Source: Dactylorhiza incarnata (lineage: Eukaryota; Streptophyta; Magnoliopsida; Asparagales; Orchidaceae). From it: DNA of 64,000 nt. This document shows positions 1 to 11,281 of the stretch, in pieces. The notes under the pieces were generated by a model. It searched no databases, was not told the DNA's origin, and was given only the letters and a program-made list of their open reading frames with translations. Each line of letters opens with the position of its first letter. The first letter of the stretch is position 1. The position numbers and the translations under genes were made by a program. Location of the stretch: positions 2,961,001 through 3,025,000 of the forward strand of contig JAWHQI010000257.1 of assembly GCA_033032865.1 (NCBI GenBank), given 5' to 3'.

Positions 1-529
1 ACATGCTTTATGCCAGATAGTGCATGGACACTTTTCTTCGATTATTGAAAATTGGAAGAGGTCAAGATAGTAGTGACAATCCTAACAATAGGAGGAAACA
101 TGCTGCTATAGACGACATGCTACGCAACAAAAAGATATGAGTGATAGTTGATTACGACATGAGAGGGAGCGGTACAAGTGGGCAATGAACTTGATAAGAG
201 ACAAACTCACCGCAGGAAGGTTAGATTAGCTTGGCAGGGGCTGTCGAGGGATATCTCAGCCAAAGTTATCGAGGGATATCTTAGCCAAAGCTGTCAAGGA
301 ATCTACTTGATAGAAGCAGTCGATACCACGACAGATGAATCTTCATCAGCAACAAGCGAAAGTGGCTGAGCTAAGATGCAATGACTAGGGCGCGTGATGG
401 TGTGGTTCTTTCTGCCATAGGGGTTCTGATACTTTGTGAAGACCTAATGAGGAGAAAAACACACCTTAATCTCAATGTGCGGTAAGGTCTTTATATTTAT
501 ATTAATATCATAAGTAGAGGTAATACAAC
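1..529. other. Unassigned left edge
   Basis: No recognisable gene, LTR or domain. A 63-codon reading frame on the + strand (178-369) contains two near-identical short stretches (around 241-290, 'ggatatct..agccaaag') and has no family resemblance I can name. It most likely lies in the 5' part of the host gene or its upstream intron, because a splice acceptor occurs at 1341. Confidence 0.4.
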
Positions 530-546
530 AGAAAGGAACCTGAAAA

Positions 547-742
547 AAAGAAAAAAGAAAAAGGGCACTTGGTGCACAAAGCATCCCCGCAGAGCGAGGG
601 TCCGGGGAAGGGTCCCACCACAAGGGTGAAATGTCGGCAAACCTTACCATGCATTTTTGCATGAGGCTGCTTCCGGGACTCGAACCCGTGACCTCAAGGT
701 CACACAACAACACCTCAACCGGTGCTCCAAGGCTCCCCTTCT
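547..742 (-). mobile_element. Au-type SINE, copy 1
   Basis: A tRNA-derived SINE on the minus strand. Its B-box-like 'gggttcgagtcccgg' is followed by the family-typical run through 'gcaaaaatgca', 'ttcacccttgtggtggga' and 'gcggggatgctttgtgcacc', and it ends in a T-rich tail. An exact 17-bp target duplication (agaaaggaacctgaaaa) at 530-546 and 743-759 fixes both ends. The structure and motifs match the plant Au SINE family. It is non-coding and depends on a LINE for movement. Confidence 0.9.
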
Positions 743-759
743 AGAAAGGAACCTGAAAA

Positions 760-1341
760 TACAACGGAAAAATATAAAACCTCTTAATGCTCTAACAAAT
801 TTCTTAGAATTTTAATCCCCCATTTCTTTCCATTTCAGCCCTGTTCTTTTAATTGCTTAATTTGAATATTGAAGTACTAGTGCAAATGACATTTAGTATA
901 TGATATTGAAAACAAAATGCATAAAGTAGAAATCATAAGTCAATTGAGAATTTGAGATATGTGCCAAACTTTCATTTTATCTTCTACTTTTTATATTCTT
1001 AAAATCCGATCTATAGTACATGTAATCTTACTTGTTTGTTAAAGATTGGCCAACCGTGATTGCCTTCCTATTAAATTTGTTCTTTTTTCATTTCCCTTTT
1101 CTGCCAGAAGTTTTTTTTATTGTATAATTTGAATGGAAACATGCACCAAAATTTTGCTTTTAGCTTCAAACTTCCATATTAGATCATTCGAAACAGTTCA
1201 ATGAGGCCCACAAAGAAAAGCAAGAGTGTTATCATGCAATCCATGCTGAATATCTTCCATATAGATTTTGATCTTCCTTAGGATTACATATGTAAATCAT
1301 TAAATTACATTTGGTTCGCTTACTTGATATTTTGATTGCAG
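760..1341. other. AT-rich intron of host gene
   Basis: AT-rich sequence without coding potential or recognisable repeats. It ends in a polypyrimidine-poor but acceptable acceptor (ttttgattgcag) at 1330-1341. This implies at least one upstream 5'UTR exon of the host gene, outside the window or unrecognised within it. Confidence 0.55.
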
Positions 1342-1774
1342 TTTTGACTGTTTTCTATCAACCATATGGGGTCAGATGATTTTATTAAGCTGAATTCGCC
1401 TAGTCACTTGGAGCATCATGTAGAAGATAATGATACTCACAAGCCACAGGCAGAAGAAAACAGTTCATCTACAGCAAAAACAATGGTCTCTACTGTTAAC
1501 CATACTGAGGCAGAGAATTTTGCTGATGGTAGCAATATTGAGGCACACAATGAAAATGCTGAAGAGGAAGATGGTCAGCCTGCACAGGACATGGACCTTG
1601 AAGAAGATGATTTAATGCCAAAATTACCCATTCCACAGGGGAATGCTCATTTAGTTGATTCTCTTAGCACATTGAAAAGGGTGGATATATTTGAAACTAA
1701 ACTTGCTACAAATATTATTTCCTCAAATTCAAACAGCAATGCCATTATTAGCGAGCTGGGTGTTGAAGAAACCC
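1342..1774 (+). CDS. PSP/CCHC zinc-knuckle protein, exon with start codon
   Basis: First visible exon of the host gene. The acceptor ends at 1341 and ATG at 1366 is preceded by an in-frame TGA at 1345-1347 inside the exon, so 1366 is the likely start. It encodes about 136 residues of low-complexity, acidic N-terminus (a Glu/Asp-rich run around residues 65-85). This is normal for the poorly conserved N-terminus of plant ZCCHC8-like proteins. The donor is placed at 1775 (GTATCC) because its phase fits the next exon; a donor at 1790 (GTGTTC) gives the same phase and cannot be excluded. ZCCHC8 in animals is a scaffold of the NEXT nuclear RNA-exosome targeting complex. Assigning that role to the plant protein is an inference from family membership. 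Confidence 0.75.
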
Positions 1775-2307
1775 GTATCCTATTCTTAAGTGTTCTTTCT
1801 ATTTCCATTTTGAATTATATATATATATACTCTATTAAAAATAAAAAATTAGGGTGGCCATGGTCCAAAAATTTTACCATCAAATGAATCCAATCCCTTA
1901 GATTTTAATCTCCATGATCTAATAGATCCCATGATTTTTCTTAATACATATTCCTAAGTTAATAAAAAATTTATTTCTGTTGTTTATAGATTACTAGTGG
2001 CCATATATAGGCCCTCTGGTTGTAATGTGTAGCGGCAATAGTACTCGGTTGTTGTCGAGTGATGGTTGAGTACTGCCGTCGTTGCATATCGTGCATGGTT
2101 GCTAGTTCTTGAATAAGTTCATTTAATGTATCTTTTTCTTGCACCGTGTTGCGGGTTTTAACATGCCTTACATGCCCAAACAGATGCACAGAAAAAAACA
2201 AATTCACATGTTTTATTGTTTTTTTATTCATCTCCAATCATTCTATGTACTCGCAGTCGTGGTTCTTCAAGTTGAATTATTTTTATCTGTTCTTCCATGA
2301 TCCAGAG

Positions 2308-2395
2308 ATATAGCTATAACAAGTGCTAAAAGAGCGCGGACTGCTTCTAATGATCAACAGCCATCTGTAAATGTAGTTTATAGCTGCTTAACAAG
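2308..2395 (+). CDS. PSP/CCHC zinc-knuckle protein, second coding exon
   Basis: Acceptor ...gatccagag at 2307, donor GTTGGG at 2396. The exon encodes a conserved stretch read as SAKRARTASNDQQPSVNV then VYSCLTR, with the terminal Arg codon split (AG|G) across the next intron. The 'SKRAR...QQPSV.V.Y..LTR' signature is how plant members of this family read just before their helical segment. The exact acceptor (2305 or 2307) is uncertain; 2307 keeps the frame with the upstream exon. The neighbouring introns of about 0.53 and 0.39 kb are small, in contrast with the later ones. Confidence 0.85.
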
Positions 2396-2786
2396 GTTGG
2401 GATAAACAAAAACGTTCTCTTTACATAAGTGGCATGTCTTTTGCATAAATATTACTTTAGTCTTATTTGTTTTAGAAGTTATGCATGGAGGTTTCTAGTT
2501 CTGATCTAGATTTGCATGTCTATAAACGCCTGTTTTCTGATGTGGATCTGTTATTTTGCATGCTTCTTTATGCTCATTCATATTTTGGTTGTGTATATAC
2601 TTGTGTTAATCCTTGCATTTACATATCTGGTTTGATTTCTTAGGATAGCATTGTTGTTATCTGTTTTTGTGTTTGAATTCATCTGTGCTCACAGCTAAAG
2701 TTATATTGAGCTCTTTAGTTCATATTTTTTTTATTCTTCTTTATCTTTTGCTTTAGCAATTGTAAATCTAGATAATCTTTTGCCAG

Positions 2787-2862
2787 GGAAAGCAAAAAAC
2801 TGCTTATGGAACTTATGCAACAATGGTCCCAATGGCAGGCAAAACACCAGTCATCCACTAAC
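2787..2862 (+). CDS. PSP/CCHC zinc-knuckle protein, third coding exon
   Basis: Acceptor tgccag at 2786, donor gtatga at 2863. It begins with the G that completes the split Arg codon and encodes ESK then LLMELMQQWSQWQAKH, a predicted amphipathic helix well conserved in the plant family. It ends in phase 0 after an Asn codon (AAC). The following intron is about 26.7 kb and packed with nested retrotransposons, yet the next exon resumes in the same phase with the expected family sequence. Confidence 0.88.
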
Positions 2863-3046
2863 GTATGATTCTCACTCATTGTTACTTATATTGCTATATA
2901 TATTCATGGTTTTTGAATTTGGAATGTCTACTTCTCACGTGAAATAGTTTGTGTTTATAGCTGTGATGCTATGTATTAATCAGTGAATTGTATGTGCTCA
3001 ATCGAAGAAAGTTGTGATGTCCTATCGAGAACTTTTAATTCAATCA

Positions 3047-3205
3047 TATTAGAAGTATTGCAGTTTTTTTTTCATATTTTAATTGGTCTGTCGTGTTTAT
3101 TTACTCTCCGCCAATGTACAACACTCTACTATAATCTACTATAAGTATAGTAGAGGACTCCTTTAATGTAATGAAAAATTATTTTCTCCTCTCTTGCTTT
3201 CTACA
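3047..3205 (+). repeat. copia-A 5' LTR
   Basis: A short LTR of about 159 bp, paired with 16217-16355. Its first dinucleotide has decayed to TA. It ends ...gctttctaca directly before the degenerate primer binding site. Confidence 0.8.
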
Positions 3206-3688
3206 TGATATCAAAGTTGGAGAAATAAATATGTGTTTCTTTCCCTCCGATCCCATCCAGCACTTTCCACCAACCTCCTCCCTATTAGCACCCCATTTGC
3301 ATGTTTTTCCCGAGTGACTAACCAACTTGTTCACATGTAATAGACACGCAACCCGTCTGGTTGCGCCTATGCCTCTTCAACCACCGTTTGATCGTCCTGA
3401 TTCTTTCAGGAAAACCCATCAGATCTTCCTAAATCTTCGTTATAGGATTTCTTTCTTTCTAATGACTTCTACGGAAAAAGTATTAAAATCTCTTGAATCT
3501 ATCATCTAATGACTTTGAACCTTTAGGATTTATTGTTTATTATTCAAGGGCCTTGGGGGTCCTATTGGTGGCATCCCCCCTTATTCCTGCTGTCTTTTTG
3601 GCAATTTTTAGGCGACAATTTTTTGACTTAACCGGAATCTATTTTTTTTATCTACCTTGCATCCTTTGATACATTTTCCTTCATTTGT
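3206..3688 (+). other. copia-A leader upstream of the nested element
   Basis: The leader and the start of copia-A gag, cut by the copia-B insertion at 3689. It contains a decayed primer site and no intact frame. The host-element gag resumes at about 8690. Confidence 0.6.
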
Positions 3689-3794
3689 TGTTGGAATCGT
3701 AAAAGCATAATAATATTTCAATAATAGGCCCCCTATATATAGAGGGGTTACACCATTTACAACCAAATAACAATAATATTCTAATATTCTAACA
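3689..3794 (-). repeat. copia-B LTR (3' end of element)
   Basis: A 106-bp LTR matching 8599-8687 almost base for base. It is followed on its inner side by the purine tract at about 3795-3806. Confidence 0.88.
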
Positions 3795-3801
3795 CTCCCC
3801 C

Positions 3802-6800
3802 TCAAGTTGGGCGGAAGATATCAATCATGCCCAACTTGTCCACAATCTTGCTAAATATGTTCCCACTCAGTCCTTTGGTGAGAATGTCCGCTAGCTGCCT
3901 GTTGGAGGGCACAAAAGGAGTACACACAATTCTTCTTTCAATGTTTTCCTTGATAAAGTGTCGATCCACCTCAATGTGTTTCGTCCTTGATAAAGTGCCG
4001 ATCCACCTCAATGTGTTTCGTCCGGTCATGTTGAACGAGATTGTGTGCGATACTGACGGCTGACTTGTTGTCACAATACAACCAGATGTGCCCTTCTTCC
4101 ACAAGACCAAGATCCCTCAGTAAAGCCCGAAGCCATAAACCTTCACAGACCCCCGGGCCATAGCTCTAAACTCGGCCTCAGCACTGGATCGCGCCACAAC
4201 TTGTTGCTTCTTGCTCCTCCAGGTAACAAGGTTGCCTCCAACAAGAGAGCAGTATACAGAAGTAGATCGCCTATCGTCAACAGACCCGGCCCAATCAGCA
4301 TCAATATAGATTTCAATCTTTAGATCAGTATTTTGGGCAAACAGGATACCCCTTCATGGTGAAGACTTGAGGTACCGTAGAATCCTATGTGCAGCATCCA
4401 TATGTCGGGTCTTAGGAGCGTGCATGTACTGGCTCACCACACTCACCACATAGGAGATATCTGGGCGAGTATGGGACAGATATATCAACCTCCCCACTAA
4501 TCTCTGGAATCCTGAGATATCTTCAATATCCCCTCCATCATCACGCCCCAGTCGGTGATTTGTTTCAATCGGAGTGTCAGCTGGTCTGCATCCGCTCATC
4601 CCCATTTTCTCAAGAAGATCTAACGTGTATTCCGCTGAGAGACAAATATCCCATGCTTAGATCTAGCAACTTCAATTCCCAAGAAGTACCTAAGTTTTCC
4701 CAGGTCCTTGACCTCAAACTCTCTAACTAGCTTTGCCTTCAAATTCTGAATTTTCTCCACATCATCATCTGTTATGACGATATCATCAACATACACAATG
4801 AGAACAGTAATTTTCCCAAGCCTATGTTTGATGAACAACGTATGATCTGCGTTGCTCTGACTATATCCAAACGACACCATAGCCTTGTGGAAGCGACCAA
4901 ACCATGCTCTCGGGGTCTGCTTCAGCCCATATAGAGCCTTTAACACCCAACATACTTTTCCTGCAGCATTAACTGGAGTAAGACCTGGAGGGAGAGACGT
5001 ATAGACCTCTTCTTCCAAGTCACCATGGAGAAAGACATTCTTCACATCCAGCTGCAACAAGTCCCAATTTTTGCAAGCAACAACGGATAGTTAGACCCTG
5101 ACTGTATTCATCTTGGCCACCGGGGCAAACGTCTCCTGATAGTCGATGCCATGGGTTTGTGTATAACCCCGTGCAACCAACCTCGCTTTACATCTCTCAA
5201 CAATCCCTTGGGGGTTCTGTTTCACCGAGAACACCCACTTGCACCCAACAAATTTTTTCCCGTGGGGAAGAGGAACTAAATCCCAAGTATGGTTCTTCTC
5301 TAGAGCCTTCATTTCCTCAACCATCGCCTCACGCCACATAGGGACCTCAAGAGCCTGCTGCCACGACACAGGTATGGAAGAAGCAACAAGGGAAGAGACA
5401 AAGGTCTTGTAGGAGGTAGAAAGAGAATCATAAGATACATAATTTGATAGAGGATGGCGAGTACAAGACCGTATACCTTTTCAAATGGCAATTGGAGGAT
5501 CAGAAGGCCCTGAGTCAGGATCCACTGACTGTTCTGGTAGCATAGCTGGATCTTGTGTGCTTGTCCTCTTTACACGCCGAGTATATACCTGCAAGGGCGG
5601 AGGTGAAGGTGGACTCACTTCCACTGGAGTCTCCACCAGTATAGGAGGACTCACTTCCACTGGAGTCTCCCCCTGAAGTGAGGGGTACGATGGAGGTATG
5701 GGGAGAGGAACAGAGGAGACACCTGAAGGGGGGGGGGATACGGTGGTGGAGGTGGCATCAGCCGGAGGGTAATAGGACTCGGATTCACGGAATGTGACAT
5801 CCATACTGACAAACACTTTCCTGATAGGAGGATGAAAGCACTTGTACCCCTTTTGCGTCGGTGAGTAACCAATAAAGACACACTGGAGAGCACGAGGATC
5901 AAGTTTGGATGGGCGAGGGTGGTGTATATAACAAACACAACCAAACACCCTAGAGGGAAGCCGGGTAGGGGGTACATGGAGAGTAGCAAGGGGGGTAGAA
6001 TTCCCAAGGACACGTGTGGGCATACGATTGATGAGGTATGCAGCAGTAAGAACATCATCGCCCCAATAAAATTTTGGGAGATGCATGGTGGACAATAGAC
6101 ACCGAGCAACCTCCAGGAGATGGCGATTTTTCCGCTCAACAACACCATTTTGTGCTGGGGAATATGCACTGGTAATCTGGTGGAGAATGCCATGATCAGC
6201 AAGATAGTGCTCAAACTGCGAATCAATGTATTCGCGACCATTGTCACTACGAAGTATTTTAATTGTGGATTGAAACTGGGTGGAGATCATATTATGAAAT
6301 CGGCGAAAATAGAAAAAACATCACTTTTGTGACGCATCAAATACAACCATGTAGTACGAGAGAAGCAATCAATGAACGTAACAAACCACACACAACCAGA
6401 AATGGAGGGGAACTGACATGGACCCCAGACATCCGTATGAATAATAGCAAAAAGAATAGAACTAGGTAACGAAACATGCTTAAATGAAGTACGAATATGT
6501 TTGTTTAAACTACATACATCACACACAAAAGTCTCAAAAATAGCAGTAGGCATAGTAGGAAACAACAACTTCATAACAGGGATAGAGGCGTGTCCTAGGC
6601 GACAGTGCCAGGAGTACAAAGGATGGACAGTGCTGGAATGGAGAGCGAGAGTAGGTGGAGGTGCGCCAGAGTCGAGCACATAGAAACCATTCACCATGCT
6701 ACCAGAGCCAATCACCTTCCCCGTCGTCAGGTCCTAAAAAACACAAGAAGACGGAAGAAAGGTCACAGAGCAATGCATGAAGTTAGTTAAGTGACTGATG

Positions 6801-8179
6801 GAAAGAAGGTTACGAGTAAATGTGGGAACATGAAGAACAGAGGACAAGGTAAGAGAGGAGCAGGGGATGGTGCCCTTCCCGACAATAGAGGAAAGGGAAC
6901 CATCGGCAATGCTCACCTTGTCACGCCCAGAGAGAGGAGTATAGGAAATAAAACCTGTAGAGGACCCGGTCATATGATCCGTGGACCCAGAGTCAATGAC
7001 CCATTGAGTGGAGGGAGGAGAAATAGCAGAATGGGCACCTGGCAGTCCCATGTGAGCGTAGGAGGAAGAGGCAGAAGGCTCCGCAGAAAGGCCCTGCATC
7101 ATGCGTCGGAGAGCCAACATTTCGTCCGCAGTAAAGCCACTAAGAATAGCAGAGGCATCAGTAACAGAGTAGCCCTGAGAGATATCGGCAGCAACATCAG
7201 TAAGATGGGCTGCACGTGGAGCAGCATGACGTCCTGAGAAGCGTCCAGAACCACGACCACCACGAGGTGGAGCACCCCCTCTTGGGGTAGGGAACCCATG
7301 AAGCCGGAAGCAGGTATCCCGAGTGTGGCGACTCTTACCACAATAATCACATAGAAGATGATCCTTATCAGAACTCTTCGACTTGGGGTCCCGTGATGGA
7401 CGCATACCAAGAAGAGAGGGGGTAGAAACGGCAAGGGCAGAGCTCTCCGGCACAGAGTCAGGAAGGAGAGTCTGACGACGATCAAATTCCTGCTGCACTA
7501 TACTGTAGACCTCAAGAAGAGAAGGTATCTGTGGGCGTCCCAGAATCAGAACACTGATCTGATCGAAGTCGCGGTGCAATCCATGAAGAAATTCAAATAT
7601 GCGATTGCGGTCATCCCTGGCTCTAACCATTGCCGCATCAATAGGGCTAGCAAAGACAAGATGATCAAAATGATCATACTCTTGGTAAAGCTGCGTGAAC
7701 TCCAAGTAGTATGCTGAAGGAGGACGATCACCCTACCTGAGTAAACAGATTTTGCGGCGCAACTGGAAGATTTGAGCAGCATTGCCACAGCGAGAGTAAG
7801 TAGACTCCGCACGACGCCAAATATCAGTAGCATTGTCCATAAATAGATAGTTGCGGGCAATGGACTCCTGCATCGAATTAGTGAGCCAAAACATGACCAA
7901 GGAATTCTCGGACTCCCACTGGGGCCACTCAGGAGAAGTCCTATCCGATTCCCTCATGTGGCCAGAGACATAGCCAAAGAGGCGCCGACTTTTGAGCGCC
8001 AGGGTGATAGAACGAGACCATGAGAGGTAATTGGATTCATCAAGCCGGATAGTAGTGATCTGAGAGGTATTATGATCAGTGGTTCCACGGTAGAAGACCG
8101 ACGAAGGTGGACCACCGGAAAGAGGAGGCAGAGTAACACCGGTTGAGAGCGAGGGAGAATCCGATCCGCTAGACCCCAT
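3802..8179 (-). pseudogene. copia-B gag-pol polyprotein, frameshifted
   Basis: Read leftward from 8179. Gag contains IRLDESNYLSWSRSI and a knuckle CDYCGKSRHTRDTC. Protease has an intact VIDSGSTDHMTG. The integrase zinc region HPLYSWHCRLGH...CDVC and the DDE core (HTDVWGP, LRSDNGREYIDSQF, SPAQNGVVERKN) follow. RT has DVKNVFLHGDLEEEVY and an intact YVDDIVI. RNase H ends near HIEVDRHFIKENI then QLADILTKGL. Frame breaks occur near 7710-7733, 6715-6734, 5370-5480, 5060-5090, 4605-4620 and about 4110-4350, so no full polyprotein is made. All catalytic motifs I can see are intact, so decay is recent relative to copia-A. Confidence 0.9.
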
Positions 8180-8582
8180 GGCTCAGAAAAAGGAACCGGA
8201 ATAGAAATCCGGGTAAGGCGAAAGCCCAAGAAATTAGGGCATCAAGAGGCAAAGATATCCATCCAGCCAAACATCATAGGACAGGTGGCGCCGGAGAAAA
8301 ACATCTCAAGAGCAGAACGCCGGCGCCATTAGAAGAGGGCAGAAGAGGAGGCGGGCTGGCGGCCGCTGGAGCGGGAGACGCGGGCTGGCGGGCGCTGGAA
8401 GCGGAACCGATGGGAGACGACGGGCTTGCGGTCGCTGGAGCGGGTGACGCGGGCTTGCGGTCGCTGGAGCAGAAGCGGGAGTGGGCGAGAAGGCGGAAGC
8501 GGAACCGACGAGAGCGACGGGAACGCAGGCGAGCGGAAGCTGAGCGAGCGAGCGAAGGGAGCGACGGGAGGGTTAGGTCACG

Positions 8583-8598
8583 GGTTCCTCTGATACCA
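8583..8598 (-). promoter_or_regulatory. copia-B primer binding site
   Basis: The minus strand reads TGGTATCAGAGGAACC immediately inside the LTR. It is complementary to the 3' end of initiator methionine tRNA, which primes reverse transcription in most plant copia elements. Confidence 0.85.
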
Positions 8599-8687
8599 TG
8601 TGGAATCGTAAAAGCATAATAATATTTCAATAATAGGCCCCCCTATATATAGAGGGGTTACACCATTTACAACCAAATAACAATAAT
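8599..8687 (-). repeat. copia-B LTR (5' end of element)
   Basis: Partner of 3689-3794. It matches through 'aacaataatatt' and then gives way to copia-A gag sequence, so its outer end is eroded by some 15 bases. Confidence 0.85.
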
Positions 8688-10968
8688 ATTACCACTGCTC
8701 ACCTTGATAACACAAACTATTTATTTGTTATCATTCTATTGCTTTGGGTCTTAAGAGTCGCATATTGTTTGACCATGTGAATGACAGTACGAAGGAACCG
8801 ATAAACAATGCTAGCAGTTGGGGACAATCAAACTTCGGGAACTCTTTGGTTATGTCGTGGCTTATAAATTCCATTCAATAACCTATTGCTAGGAATTATC
8901 TGTTTCTGGATATACTTCAACCGACATTTGGAGAAGCTTTTCATGACTCAATTTTTTCACCACGCACTCATAGAAATGGAATATGACTCAATTTTTTCAT
9001 TTAAAAAGAAAGATCTTCCTTCTTCGACAGGGAGGCAAACCGCCGCCAACCTACTACTCGAAGTTTACCTAGTTGTATAAGGAGTATGACCATTTCGAAT
9101 CCACTCTGGTTTACAACGTGGATGAGAAGCTTTTTAAAGCACATGAAGATCACTACATAACATTTGAATTTTTATGTGGATTACCCAGGGGCATCGACCA
9201 AATCATTATTCAGATTCTCTACCGTACTCTAGTCCTTCCTTGACAAACATATAACATTGTTCAGTAGGAATATGACCGCATACAATCTAAAATTTCAGAG
9301 AGCTTAAGAAGGCTCTGCACTAGCAACTACTTATCATTCTAGAAGTAGCATAAATCAGGATGTCATGCTTAAGTCAACTGACAAAGATCACCTAGTACTC
9401 TAGTATGCGACCACTGTGAAAAGGGTCGATATACTAGGGATACTTGCTTCAAGTTGCATGGATTTTCTCGTCTAGAGGTGGAGATGCACCATGTGGAGGT
9501 CGTAGTCGTGATAGATTCCAGGGGAGCACTGCCCCTACCTTTCCTCTCTTTGCTTACCTGACAGAGTTCACAGATGGTGATGCTTCTGGTTGCTTGACTT
9601 AAGAGACTCCTACTCAACCAAGTTCTTTTTCAGCTAAGGAAATGACGACACTATGACGATTGATGCAAGGATTGTCTTCCAAGTCCTCTTTTAGACTGTC
9701 ATCATCCTTTGCGTATTCAGATAATCCAAGTGCTTACTTCACCATCACCCGTCCTATCATTCACTGGATCATTAACTTTGGTATCATTGACTATATGACT
9801 GAGTCATCATCAAGTTCTGTTTCATATTCACTCTTATCTGGTAGAAATAAAGTCAGCATTGTTGATGACTCGCATTCCTCAATTGATGGAAAGGGATCCA
9901 TCCTGCTCCTCTTACTTTGTCTTCCGTACTTCATGTCTCATCCTTTGCTCGCAATCTTTTATCTATTAGCCATATAACCAATTTGATGAAATGCTTCGTC
10001 GCCTTCTTTCCTTCTCATTGTGGCTTTCAGGACTTACAAACGAAGGTGATTTACTCTGGTAGGATGCATGATGTAGAATGAACTACATGTGTTTGATGCT
10101 TCTGTTGCAACTCAAACACTTCATGCTTCTTAGTCTCCCTAGTTGACCTCATGCTACCGACGTTTGGGTCATCCTTTTGCTACTACTATGTAATCATTAT
10201 TCTCTAGTTTTCCATCGTTTGTTTAGAACTATTATGCGTGGTGCATGTGAATTTGCTAAAAAGAAGGGTGTTTCCTTTACACATACTTCTCTACCATGTG
10301 CTGTTCATTTTCAGATTATTTATGTTGATGTGTGGGGGACTTGTCTGATTACTTATATTTTGGTTACCACTCGTTTGCCACATTCATTGATTGTTTTTCT
10401 TGTACCACTTGGTTAACTTGATACACAGTAAGAATGAAGTCTTTGCTATTTCCCAAAAATTCTATAAAATGATTTTTTCTAAATTTGTTTTAGCCGTTAA
10501 AATTCTTCGCAGTGATAATGACACTGAAGTTAGTGATTCACAATTTGAAAAATATCTGAGTAATATTGACATTATTCATCAAACCACTCCTGCCTATTCT
10601 TCAGCCCAAAATGGTGTTACTGAGTGAGAAAACGCCATGTCTTAAAAGTTTCCAGATGTATATTATTTACCATGTATCTCCATATATTATTGGGGTGACA
10701 CACTTCTTATTGCTACTTATCTCATAAGTTGTATGCCTACTTGTCTTCTATTGAACAAAACTCTTTCACGTACCTTGGGTATTCCTCCAACAAAACTGCC
10801 AGCAAAAGTTTTTGGATGTTTATGCTTCGTTCACATTCATAACATTGCTAGAACTGAACTTGATCCTCGTGTCCTTAAACGTGTTTTCTTCGAATACTCT
10901 CCTACAAAAATGTACAAATGCTATAATCCCCATCTCATAGCAAGAACAAGTTTCTTTCCATGGATATC

Positions 10969-11226
10969 TGTTACGATTAAGAAGGAAGAACGAGACAAGA
11001 TTGCATTAAATCAAGAACACAGATACAATCCGGAGTGAACTTCGGCCAAGATCAAGGAGGCTGGGTCCTCCTATGATCCCTCTCTCAAATGAGAGCCCAA
11101 AACCTAAATGATCCAAAGATGACTTCTACTCCCAAACCACCTCCTTATATAGGGAGGGGGGGGGCTCACATGTTAAAAACCTAAAACAATAAGAAATGCA
11201 ATAATAATACGCGCGTCCGCGTAACA
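10969..11226 (-). repeat. TR-GAG-1 LTR (3' end of element)
   Basis: A 258-bp LTR with TG...CA ends, a near-copy of 12823-13078. It contains 'ccttatatagggagg'. Confidence 0.92.
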
Positions 11227-11281
11227 GTCCATCCTGCCAGAAAATCGACCTTGACCCCAAGGTCGAAGTACCGCCCGCCAT

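Larger units (their letters stand above)
3689..8687 (-). mobile_element. Ty1/copia element (copia-B), nested in copia-A
   Basis: A near full-length - strand copia element. The LTRs are unusually short: 3689-3794 (about 106 bp) and 8599-8687 (lacking its last bases). Both carry the TATA-like palindrome 'cccctatatatagagggg'. The primer site is a clear initiator-Met type (TGGTATCAGAGGAACC on the minus strand, 8583-8598) and the polypurine tract is TTGAGGGGGAGTG (about 3795-3806). Target duplications are not clear because the 8.69-kb LTR end is eroded. Domain order is gag, protease, integrase, RT, RNase H, as expected for copia. Confidence 0.92.

Noticed and set aside
547..742. Short protein with 'VTGSSPGSS' on the minus strand (also at 31922)
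   Set aside because: This is the usual spurious translation of the Au SINE body, not a gene.
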